53,937 bases of DNA, taken from assembly GCA_036499395.1 (NCBI GenBank), contig DASYDW010000107.1:1-53937 (forward strand), given 5' to 3'. Position numbers and translations under genes: made by a program. This document shows, piece by piece, positions 1 through 9,300 of this stretch. The notes below the pieces were generated by a model, which saw only the letters and a list, made by a program, of their open reading frames with translations, ran no database searches and was not told where the DNA came from. Source of the DNA: Pirellulales bacterium. Its GTDB lineage: Bacteria; Planctomycetota; Planctomycetia; Pirellulales; JACPPG01. Within the stretch, counting starts at the first letter, position 1. Every line of letters begins with the position of its first letter.

Positions 1-2
1 CC

Positions 3-584
3 GTCGGGGCCCGCAAGGATGTGAAGGACTTCGCCGCCGGACGCAGTGGTGGCCGTGGCGCGTCGATGTATTACGGGCTGTCGATCTACGCCCAGAAAAT
101 CGTGTTCATCATCGATACGTCGAGCAGCATGCTCGGCCCGCGCTTGATGGCGGCAAAGCGCGAGTTGCAGCAGGCCGTCAACGACTTGACCGAGGATGTC
201 GAGTTCAGCATCGTGGCCTTCAATAGCATGGTACACCCTTGGCAACGGCAACTGGTCCCGGCGAACGCCAACATGAAGCAGGCCGCGGCGCGGTGGATCA
301 ACATGCTCGAGGCTGACGCCATGACCGCCTCTTATGATGCGCTCGAGGCGGCCCTGCGATTCGATGCCGAAGCAATCTATTTCCTGACGGACGGCGCGCC
401 GCACGGTGGCAAAGTTTCGGCGCCGGCGGATATCGTGCAGATGATCACGCGCGCCAACTACAGCCGCAGGGTATCGATCAACACGATCGGCATCGGTGTT
501 GGTGCCGCGGGGGGCCTCTTCGACGAATTCTTGTCGGTCCTGGCTAAGCAAAACTGGGGTGTCTATCGCCGTGTCGACGAGTGA
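3..584 (+). CDS. VWA-domain protein, C-terminal part (5' end outside window)
   Basis: The frame is open from the first complete codon (base 3), so the gene probably starts upstream; a GTG at 21 is the first possible internal start. What is visible is a von Willebrand factor A domain. A MIDAS motif of the DxSxS type (IDTSSSM) sits about 30 residues after that GTG, and a later FLTDGAP segment matches the third MIDAS loop. VWA domains bind a divalent metal and mediate protein-protein contacts; in planctomycetes they are often C-terminal to long secreted or membrane-anchored regions. Nothing here shows the partner. The gene ends 182 bases before a glycosyltransferase on the same strand that has its own promoter-like sequence, so the two are probably separate units. 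Confidence 0.75.
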   Translation, partial: VGARKDVKDFAAGRSGGRGASMYYGLSIYAQKIVFIIDTSSSMLGPRLMAAKRELQQAVNDLTEDVEFSIVAFNSMVHPWQRQLVPANANMKQAAARWINMLEADAMTASYDALEAALRFDAEAIYFLTDGAPHGGKVSAPADIVQMITRANYSRRVSINTIGIGVGAAGGLFDEFLSVLAKQNWGVYRRVDE

Positions 585-689
585 CGCGCTTCGCTCCTAT
601 TGCGCTTTGCGGATTTTCTCTCGAATGATTGCGGCACGCTGGCCTCTCGGGTTTTCGCCCAGTTTTCATCTGCTAGCACGCGATCGGTC

Positions 690-719
690 TTGACACTTAG
701 GCCACGCGGCGGCTATTTG
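690..719 (+). promoter_or_regulatory. sigma70-like promoter for the 767 glycosyltransferase
   Basis: TTGACA at 690-695 is a perfect -35 hexamer. It is followed after 18 bases by TATTTG at 714-719, a weaker -10. Transcription would begin near 726, about 40 bases before the ATG at 767, which has GGGAG at 753-757 as its ribosome binding site. Confidence 0.4.
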
Positions 720-766
720 CTTTCGGCCGAATCTACGATCCCCCTTTCGTTCGGGAGCATTGGTGC

Positions 767-1852
767 ATGTCCGCGCTTCGCAGATTTCTGGAAAAACGCC
801 GCCGCATGGCCGACCCCTTGCGCGGCTTGGACGAGCAACAATGGCTCGCGCGGCATGCCAAACAGACGCCCTGGGCGGTCGCCGTGGTCGAGCCCGAGTG
901 GCGCGGCGTCTACAGTTCGACGGTGAACCTGTTTCCCACCTGCTTGCCAGTACTCGACGGGCTGACCAAACGCTCGGCGGCGCGCATCGCGGAGTTGATC
1001 GTGGCGACCGGCACATCGCGCGTCGTGTTTGCGGAAATACCGCCGACGTATTTGCACCTGCTCGATGCGCTAGCCCAAGCGCCGCGCAAGATCGACGTCT
1101 ATGTCACGTGGTATAACAGCTTCATGATGTCCAGTGCCCGCAGTTGGACGCGACTGAAAGAACTGAAGCAACTGGTGGCCGAAAAGCGAGTTCGCAAAAT
1201 CGGCTTCGCGAAGTCGGGTATGGCCGAAGTCTTTCGTCGGCAGAACATTCCCGCGTCGCTCGTGCTGCACGGGGTGCCGAAGGTGCCCGTGGGACCATCG
1301 GTGCCGCTGGCTGGCGGTCCTCACCTGGGCGTGGCTGCCGTGAACCTGGCAATCTGGCGCAAGCTTCCCTTTGCGATGCTGGCCGCCACGACGGAGATTC
1401 CAGGTGCGGTTGTGCATGTGGCCGGCGGTTCGGAACAGGTCGAAGACTTTGCGCGCGAATTGCAGATCGACGCGCGCATCCGCCGCCAGCCGGTTCCGCA
1501 GGCCGAGATCGCGGCCCACCTGGCTTCGATGCATTTGAACTTGTACGTCACGCTGTCCGAATGCTGCCCTATGCTGCCCTTGGAAAGCCTGGCCGAGGGT
1601 ACGCCTTGCCTGCTGGGGCCTAACTCGCATCTGTTTGACGATTCGGCCTTTCTGCACAGCCGGCTGGTCGTCGAATACCCCGAGCGCAACGAGATTATCG
1701 CGCACTACATTCGCCAGGCGCTGGCCGAGCGCGACGACATCGTGGCGGCCTACCGGCGATGGGCGCCGAAATACTGGCAGCGCGTGCAGGAGTCGCTCGG
1801 CGATTTCCTCGATATGCCGGGCGTAGCGCTCGACATGCCGATCGCCGCTTGA
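767..1852 (+). CDS. GT-B-like glycosyltransferase
   Basis: This 361-residue protein has no signal peptide. Its C-terminal half looks like the nucleotide-sugar-binding half of a GT-B (GT4-like) glycosyltransferase: a PMLPLESLAEGTPCL segment near residues 264-278 corresponds to the usual E-x7-E region (PxxxLExMAxGxPV), followed by a loop with GPNSHLF. The N-terminal half is divergent and lacks the glycine-rich loop typical of GT4, so donor and acceptor cannot be stated. The start is supported by GGGAG at 753-757. It converges on another glycosyltransferase gene with only 17 bases between the stops, suggesting a small glycan-synthesis neighbourhood. Confidence 0.65.
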   Translation: MSALRRFLEKRRRMADPLRGLDEQQWLARHAKQTPWAVAVVEPEWRGVYSSTVNLFPTCLPVLDGLTKRSAARIAELIVATGTSRVVFAEIPPTYLHLLDALAQAPRKIDVYVTWYNSFMMSSARSWTRLKELKQLVAEKRVRKIGFAKSGMAEVFRRQNIPASLVLHGVPKVPVGPSVPLAGGPHLGVAAVNLAIWRKLPFAMLAATTEIPGAVVHVAGGSEQVEDFARELQIDARIRRQPVPQAEIAAHLASMHLNLYVTLSECCPMLPLESLAEGTPCLLGPNSHLFDDSAFLHSRLVVEYPERNEIIAHYIRQALAERDDIVAAYRRWAPKYWQRVQESLGDFLDMPGVALDMPIAA

Positions 1853-1869
1853 GCGAGAATCGCCTGGCC

Positions 1870-3018
1870 TTATGCCGCCAGACGCAGGGCCGGAGCGTGT
1901 GTCAGCCGCTCGTAGAGCTCGACGTGCCGCTCGGCAATCGTTCGCCAACCATACTGCTGCGCGATACGACGCGCATTCTGACCGAAGCGTTGAGTCAGGG
2001 CCGTGTCTGCCACGAGCCTGCTAATTGCCTGGGCGAGCGCCGCCGGTGATTCTGGCGGTACGAGCAAGCCCGTCCGCTCCGGCTCGACCAGGTCCATCAT
2101 GCCAGGCAGCGTGGTGGTGATCACGCCGCGCCCCGCGGCATAGCTTTCTAGAACCACTAACCCGAAGGCTTCCCACACGCGCGATGGCGTGACGACGAAG
2201 CGGGTGTTTTGCAGCAGCCAGGTCTTGGTCGCACCTTTTGCCGAGCCGACGAATCGGACGTGACTTCCAAGGTTCAACTTCGCGCATTGCGCCTCCAGTG
2301 GTTGCCGCTCGTCCCCGTCCCCCGCGATGACGAGCATCGCCCGCTGCTTCGGCGGCACTTGCGCCACGGCATCGAGCAGCACGTCGATCCCCTTGCGATG
2401 ATGCAAACGGCCGATGAACAAGAAATACTCGCCCGCGCGCACGCTGGGGTCCAGGCCTGCTGGTCGAGCGGCCTGCTCGGTAAATGGTTCCAGATGCACA
2501 CCGTTGGGAATCGAGACGATGTTGCGAGCCGTGGGGCAGAGCGTCAAAAAACCATCGTGCGTGAAACGGCTGATCGAAATCAGCGCGTCCGCCGCGGCAA
2601 TGCTGCGTGCGTAGCGTGGCGGCAGGCCGGGCTTCGATAGTCGACGCCCCGTCATGTGTACGTCACCACCGTGGCTCGTGATCACGGTCGGTATTCCGAG
2701 GCTTCCCTGGCAGAGCGCGGCCAGATAGCCGCAGGGATAAATCGAATGGCAGTGCAACAGGTCGAAGCGGTGCTGCCGATGCGCACGCTGCAGCCAGTGC
2801 TTGTACCACTCCATGAAGTGCCGCGTTGAAATAAAACGCGGATGACGAATAACCGGATACGGAAACTCGTGATCGGCAAGCGACAAGTGCCGCGGCGGCG
2901 GGGCCAGCACAATCGGCTCGTGCCCCATGGCCTGAAAGTGCCGGGCCAGCGCATCGACGACCACTTCCTGACCGCCCAGCAACGGAAGGGCCGTGTCGGT
3001 GTACAAGCAAATGCGCAT
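1870..3018 (-). CDS. glycosyltransferase family 4
   Basis: A 382-residue cytoplasmic GT-B glycosyltransferase of the GT4 type, which transfers a sugar from a nucleotide donor. The N terminus MRICLYTDTALPLLGGQE has the G-G-x-E acceptor loop. The middle carries FLFIGRLHHRKGIDVLLDA (the FxGRLxxxKG phosphate-binding region), and the C-terminal lobe has EAFGLVVLESYAAGRGVI, the E-x7-E motif. The frame stays open 112 codons further upstream, but ATG at 3018 is preferred because GGGAGC precedes it at normal spacing and all conserved sequence begins there. The gene lies 371 bases downstream of the giant protein gene on the same strand. Substrate unknown. Confidence 0.85.
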   Translation of the reverse strand: MRICLYTDTALPLLGGQEVVVDALARHFQAMGHEPIVLAPPPRHLSLADHEFPYPVIRHPRFISTRHFMEWYKHWLQRAHRQHRFDLLHCHSIYPCGYLAALCQGSLGIPTVITSHGGDVHMTGRRLSKPGLPPRYARSIAAADALISISRFTHDGFLTLCPTARNIVSIPNGVHLEPFTEQAARPAGLDPSVRAGEYFLFIGRLHHRKGIDVLLDAVAQVPPKQRAMLVIAGDGDERQPLEAQCAKLNLGSHVRFVGSAKGATKTWLLQNTRFVVTPSRVWEAFGLVVLESYAAGRGVITTTLPGMMDLVEPERTGLLVPPESPAALAQAISRLVADTALTQRFGQNARRIAQQYGWRTIAERHVELYERLTHAPALRLAA

Positions 3019-3389
3019 AGCGAATAGCTCCCAAGCGAAGCAGCGAAACCTCACGGTCATCCGTGGTACGGGGCGTAGCGCGCGGCATGACCGCGGCCCC
3101 ACGCGCAGAGGACGTCCCGACGGTCGACATTGGTCTGTATCGAATCGACTTTGCCGGTTACTTGAACTCTGCCGGCGCATTTCGTGACAGAGACCGCTCT
3201 CAGTAGCGCGTGGGCCGTGGAACGTCGCGAGCCGAGACTTGCTAGCATTCAGCGCTAGCACGGCGACATCGATCGAGGTTTGCCGACAGCGGCGGAGCAG
3301 CGATGGAACGACTTGGCCAGACCTCCGCCGGCAGCGAGACGCATCCCTGCGCATCTCGCTACCTGCGTTTCGCCACCTGGCCTGTACGA
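3019..3389. other. intergenic region with a small palindrome
   Basis: There is no convincing gene in these 371 bases between two minus-strand genes. A perfect 7-base inverted repeat, TGCTAGC at 3240-3246 and GCTAGCA at 3254-3260, lies within it. No T-run follows it, so it is not an obvious terminator for the giant gene, and I see no clear promoter hexamers for the GT4 gene. Confidence 0.4.
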
Positions 3390-6300
3390 TTAGCTACCGA
3401 TCGCGGCGAAAACTGGTTCGACCCAGTAATTGCTCGATAGGTAAGTCTGCGACGGGAAGCCGCTGTTGCCATAGAGATAGACGCCACCATTGGTCGGCAC
3501 GGTGAGTGCGCCACTGGTGTAGGACGTCGTGAAGTACGACTGGTTGACTGAGTAGTGACCCGACGCAGTGTGGTAGCTGGCGATGTAGGTCGTGCCGGCC
3601 GTGATTGCGACGGGCGTCGAGAAGACCAGCGTTTGCCAACCGCTGGCGGTCTCGTTCACGAACGTGCCGGTGGCCAACAGTTGTCCGGTGGATGACCACA
3701 GGCTGCCGGTGTGCGTGCCAGTGTTGGCAGCACTCTTGTAGAACTGCACCCCGGTGATGAAGCCGTTGGCGTTGGCCGTGAACTTCACGCCCAGCTCGAC
3801 GGCCTGCTTGTCACCACCATCGACAGTGCTGGGGGTGGTTGTCGCAGCGAACAACGTGCTGGACGCACCGACCTTCCCGATCGTGGTGAACGAGGAGAAG
3901 ATGTTCGTCGCCAAGGCGTTGCCAGCCGTATCGGTCACTCCGCCAGCTCCGCCGCTGATCGTGACCATGTAGGTCATCGAGTTCGAGAGTGCGCTAGTCG
4001 GCGTCAATGTCGCCGTCTTGGTCGACGCGTTGTACGTCACCGTGGCGGGTACGAGGACATTATTCGAATCATGCAGAGTGACCGTGCTCGAAGTGATCGT
4101 AGCAGCGTTCAGTGCTTCGCTAAAGGTGACCGTCACGGCGGAATTGGTGGCGACGTTCGTCGAAGCTCCGGCCGGGGTCACGGCGGTCACCGTCGGCGGC
4201 GTGTTATCGACAGGCGGAGTCGTGCTGAACAGGACGTCGACCCAGTAGTTGGTCGATTGGTAGCTCGTCGTCGGGAAACCGCCCGTGCCGTAGGTGTACA
4301 CACCGCCGTTGGCCGGGACGGTCAGAGCACCGCTGGTGAAGGACGAGGTGAAGTACGACCGGCTGGCCGAGTAATGTCCGGCGGTCGTATGGTAGCTGGC
4401 GACGTAAGTGGTGCCGGCGGTGATGGCGACGGGCGTCGAGAAGACAAGCGTTTGCCAGCCGCTGGCCGTTTCATTGGTGAAGGTGCCGGTGGCCAGCAAT
4501 TGACCGGTCGAGGACCACAGGCTGCCGGTGTGCGTCCCGGTGTTCGCGGCGGCTTTGTAGAACTCGATACCCGTGACGTAGCCGCTGGTATTGGCACTGA
4601 ACTTGACGCCCACCTCGACGGCTTGCTTATCACCGCTGTCGACCGTGGCGGGCGTGGTTGTGCTGGGCCACAAGCTGCTGACCACTGGTGCCGCGGCGAC
4701 CGTGGTGAACGTCGAGGAGACGTTCGCGGCCACCGCGTTGCCGGCCAGGTCCTGGACGCCAGTCGTCACGGTGAGGGTGTAGCCCGTACCGTTTGCCAAA
4801 GCACTGCTGGGCGTCACGGTGACGGTATTGTTGTCCGAGTTGTAGCTAACCGTGGCGGCGATCACGACGTTGCTGGAATTCTTTAACGTGATCGTCGATG
4901 AATTCACGGTCGCGGAATTCAGCGCTTCGCTGAACGAAATCGTCATCGCGGCATTGATCGCCACGTTCGTCGCGCCCGAGGCCGGCGTGATGCCGGTTAC
5001 CGTCGGCGGAGTAATGTCCGCGGCGACCGTGGTGAATGTCGAGGTGACGGCGCTGGCCAGCGCGTTGCCGGCCAGGTCTTTCACTCCGGTCGTTACGGTG
5101 ACGGTGTAGCTAGTGCCGTTCGCCAAGGCGGCGCTCGGCGTCACGGTCACGGTGTTATTGGACGAGTTGTAGCTGACCGTGGCGGCAATCGTGACGTTGC
5201 TCGAGTTCTTCAACGTGATCGTCGAAGAGCTGACCGTGGCGGCACTCAATGCCTCGCTGAACGAGATCGTGATGCCCGAGTTGATTGCCACGTTCGACGC
5301 GCCACCAGCCGGCGTGATGCCGGTGACCGTCGGCGGAGTGGTATCGCCGGCGACTGTCGTAAAGGACGAGGTCGCAGTCGAGGCCAGGGCGTTGCCGGCC
5401 GAGTCCTTCACGCCCGACGAGCCAGAGATGACCGTGATCGTGTAGCCGGTCGAGGTCGCCAGTGCCGAGGTCGGGGTGAGCGTCGCGGTCTTGGTCGACG
5501 CGTTGTAGCTGACCGTGGCGGCCACGGTCACATTGCTCGCGTTCTTCAGCAGGATCGTCGACGAAGTGATCGTCGCCGCGTTCATTGCCTCGCTGAACGT
5601 GACGGTCACAGGCGAGCCGATTGCGACGTTGGTCGCACCGCTGCTGGGGCTGATTGCAGTGACGGTCGGCGGAGTCGTATCCGCCACGACCGTGAAGTTC
5701 GATGTCGCGTTCGCGGCCAGGGCGTTGCCGGCCAGATCCTTCACGCCTGACGAACCCCCGACGACCGTGATCGTGTAGCCGGTCGAGTTCGAGAGTGCGC
5801 TGGTCGGCGTGATCGTGGCGGTATTTGTGGTCGAGTTGTAGCTGACCGTTGCCGGGACGACGGTGTTGTTGCTCATCAGCGTGATCGTCGACGACGTGAC
5901 CGTCGCCGCGTTCAAGGCCTCGCTGAAAGTCACGCTGAGCGTGGCATTGGTCGCCACGTTTGTCGCGCCACTGGCCGGCGCAATGCCGGTGACCGTCGGC
6001 GGAGTCGTGTCGGGCGTGGCCGTCACGAACGAAGACGTGGTGGTCGAAGACAGGGCGTTTCCGGCGACGTCCTTCACGCCGGTCGAACCGCCGAGAACGA
6101 CGACCGTGTATTCCGCACCGCCGGCCAGCGCACTCGACGGCGTCAACGTGACGGTATTCGTCGAGCTGTTGTACGTGACCGTGGCCGCGACGGCATTGTT
6201 GTTCGAATCACGCAGCGAGACGCTAGTAGCGGTTACCGTTGCCGCGTTCAAGGATTCGCTGAAGCTGACCGTCACCGTGGAATTCGCAGCAGCGTTGCCA

Positions 6301-9300
6301 ACACCATTGGCGGGTGTGATACCAGTGATCGACGGTGGTGTCGTATCGGCCGGTGTGGCGTTGTACAGCACGTCGACCCAGTAGTTCGTCGACTGGTATG
6401 ATTGCGACGGGAAGCTGCTATTGCCGTAGGCGTAGACGCCGCCACTGGCCGCCACAGTGATCCCGTTGGCACTGAACGCAGAGGTGAAGTACGAACGGTT
6501 TGCCGAATAGTGTCCGGCCGTCGTGTGGTAGCTGGCGACATAGGTCGTGCCGGCCGTAATCGCGATAGGTTGCGCGAACACGAGCGTTTGCCAGCCACTG
6601 GCGGTCTCGCTCGTAAAGGTGCCAGTTGCCAGCAATTGCCCGCTGGATGACCACAAGCTGCCGGTATGAGTCCCGGTATTCGTCGAGGCTTTGTAGAAGC
6701 GGATGCCCGAGATCGTGCCGTTGGCCGAGGCGGTGAATTTCACGCCCAGTTCGACGGACTGTGTATCCCCGCTGTCGAGCGTGGTAGGCGTCGTGGTCGT
6801 GGCCCACAACGACGTCGGAGGCAGCGTTTGATTGCCGCCACCGCTTGGCAGCGAGACAACGGTGGTGAAGGTGGAGTTGACGTTCGCGGCGAGCGCGTTG
6901 CCGGCCAGATCGGTCACGCCACTAGCGCCGCCGTTGACCACGACGGTGTACGTCGCGCCGTTGGCTAGCGGATTGGTGGGCGTAAAGGTCGCGGTGTTGG
7001 TTGCCGAGTTGTAGGTCACGGTGCCCGGAATCGAAACGTTCGATCCGGTCACCAGCGAGATCGTGGCCGTACTGACCGTCGACGGATTCACCGCTTCGCT
7101 GAAAGTCACGGTAATCGGCGACGTGGTAGCGACGTTCGTTCCATTGTTGGTCGGCGAAACGCTGGTTATCGTCGGCGGGGTTGTATCTGGCGCGGCGGTC
7201 ACGAAGGTCGATGTGACAGTCGCGAGCGAGTTGCCAGCCAGGTCCTCGAGCCCGTTCGATCCGCCGAGCAGGTAGATCGTGTAATTGGTCGAGCCTAACA
7301 GCGGCGAGTTGGGCGTGATCGTGGCCGAATGCGTGGCCGCGTTGTAAGTCACGGTTTCCGGCACGCGGTTTACGCCGTTCTTTAGCAGAATGACATTCGT
7401 CGTGGTGACGCTAGCCGAGTTCAACGCTTCGCTGAACGTGATCGTGAACGGACCCGTGGTCGGCACGTTCGTTGCGCCGGATGTCGGATTGTAGGCCAAC
7501 ACAGTCGGCGGCGTCACATCGGGGCCTGGCGCAGCGATGGTCGTGAACTTCGATCCCACGCTCGAGGCCACGGGATTACCGGCCGCGTCCTTTACGCCGG
7601 CGATGCCTCCCATGACGAAGATGGTGTACGACATCGAGTTCGACAGCGGCGCCGTCGGTGTGATTGTCACCGTGTGCGAAGCGGTGTCGTACGTTAATGT
7701 CGCCGGCACCGCCATGTTCGAGCCGTCCAGCAGCTTGACGGTCGTCGACGTGATGGTGCTGGGATCGATCGCCTCGCTAAAAGTTACCGTCGCCAACGTA
7801 CTCGTGGAGACGTCGGTCGTACTCGCGGCCGGCGTGTAACCGGTCACGGTCGGCGCGATGTTGTCGGTCGGCGGCGCGGTGTGCAGCACAACATCGACGG
7901 AGTAATTACTTGAATTCGCAGTACTCTTCGGGAAACCGCCCGAGCCATACAGATACACGCCGCCGTTGGCCGGGATCGTCAAGAATCCGCTGGTCGTGGC
8001 CGAGGTAAAGGCCGAGGTCGTCACCGAATAATGGCCGCTCGTGGTGTGATAACTGGCAACATAGGTCTGGCCGGCCGTGATCGCGACTGGCGTGGCGAAG
8101 TTCAACTGCTGCCAACCGCTGGCCGTTTCGTTGCTGAACGTACCCGTGGCCAGCAACTGCCCGGTGGAGGACCACAGGCTGCCGGTATGCACGCCGGTGT
8201 TGGCGGCGGACTTGTAGAAGCGAACGCCGGAAATCGTGCCATTGGTGCTGGCGACGAACTGCATTCCCAGTTCGACCCCCTGGCTATCGCCGCTATCGAG
8301 GGTCTTGGGCACGGTGGTCGAGGGGAAGGCCGTCGAAACGACGGAATTCGGCAGGGCCGGTGTGATGAACGAGCGCATCGTGTCGTTCGTGACGGCATTG
8401 CCGGCCATGTCGGTGACGCCACCCGCCCCGCCCTTCACATAGACGCTATAGATCGACGATGTAGAAAGCGGCGCGCTCGGTACGATCGTGACGCTGTCGG
8501 TGCTCGGGTCGTACGACAGGTATGCCTTGATCACGGTCGTCTGCGCGCCCATCGACAACGGGCAGCCGCTGCACCAGCCGCTCGGCACGCCGCAGCAGCC
8601 GGCCGGCAAGTTGGTGCTGGCCGTGTTGATCAGTTCGACCGTGCTCGAGGTGATCGAGCTGGGATTCAGCGCTTCGCTAAACGTGATCACGAATGACGAA
8701 TCGGTCGTGATCGACGTCGATCCGCCGGCGGCGGTGACGTTCTGCACAGTCGGCGGCGTGGTGTCCAGCGTCAGTACGGTGTTGAATTTTACATCGACCC
8801 AGTAATTGGTCGCTTGGTAGCTCTGCGTGGGAAATTGATTGTTGCCGTACGAGTACACACCGTTGGTTCCGGTGGCGCCTTGTGGTACGGCGTGCAACGG
8901 ACCACTATCGACGCCGACTGGCGCGAAGTAGTTACGATCGGCCGAGTAATGGCCGTTCGGCGCGTAGTAACCGGCAGTGTAAATCATTCCGGCCTGGACT
9001 TGCACTGGCGAAGCGAAAGTGACTTGCTGCCAACCGCTGGCGGTTTCATTGGTGACGGTGGCCGTGGCCAGCACCACGCCGTTGGAATCCCACAGGCTGG
9101 CGATATGCGTGCCCGTATTGGCCGCGCTCTTGTAGAAACTGATGCCGGTGATGAAACCGTCGACGTCGGTGCGGAACTGCAAGCCGACAGTTACCGCCTG
9201 GCCGTCGCCGCCATCGACCGTCGCCGGAACCATGCTGGTTGTGAACAGCGAGTAGATGCCGGGATTGGTATTCGGGTTGATCGTGAGCTTCGTCGTGGGA

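Noticed and set aside
3019..3354. 112-residue N-terminal extension of the GT4 glycosyltransferase
   Set aside because: The ATG at 3018 has a good ribosome binding site and begins the conserved fold; the extension is Arg/Ser-rich with no homology.
3400..8950. Regularly spaced repeats resembling a CRISPR array
   Set aside because: The repeats are about 300-430 bases and in frame; they encode Ig-like and DUF4082-like domains. There are no short identical repeats with unique spacers.
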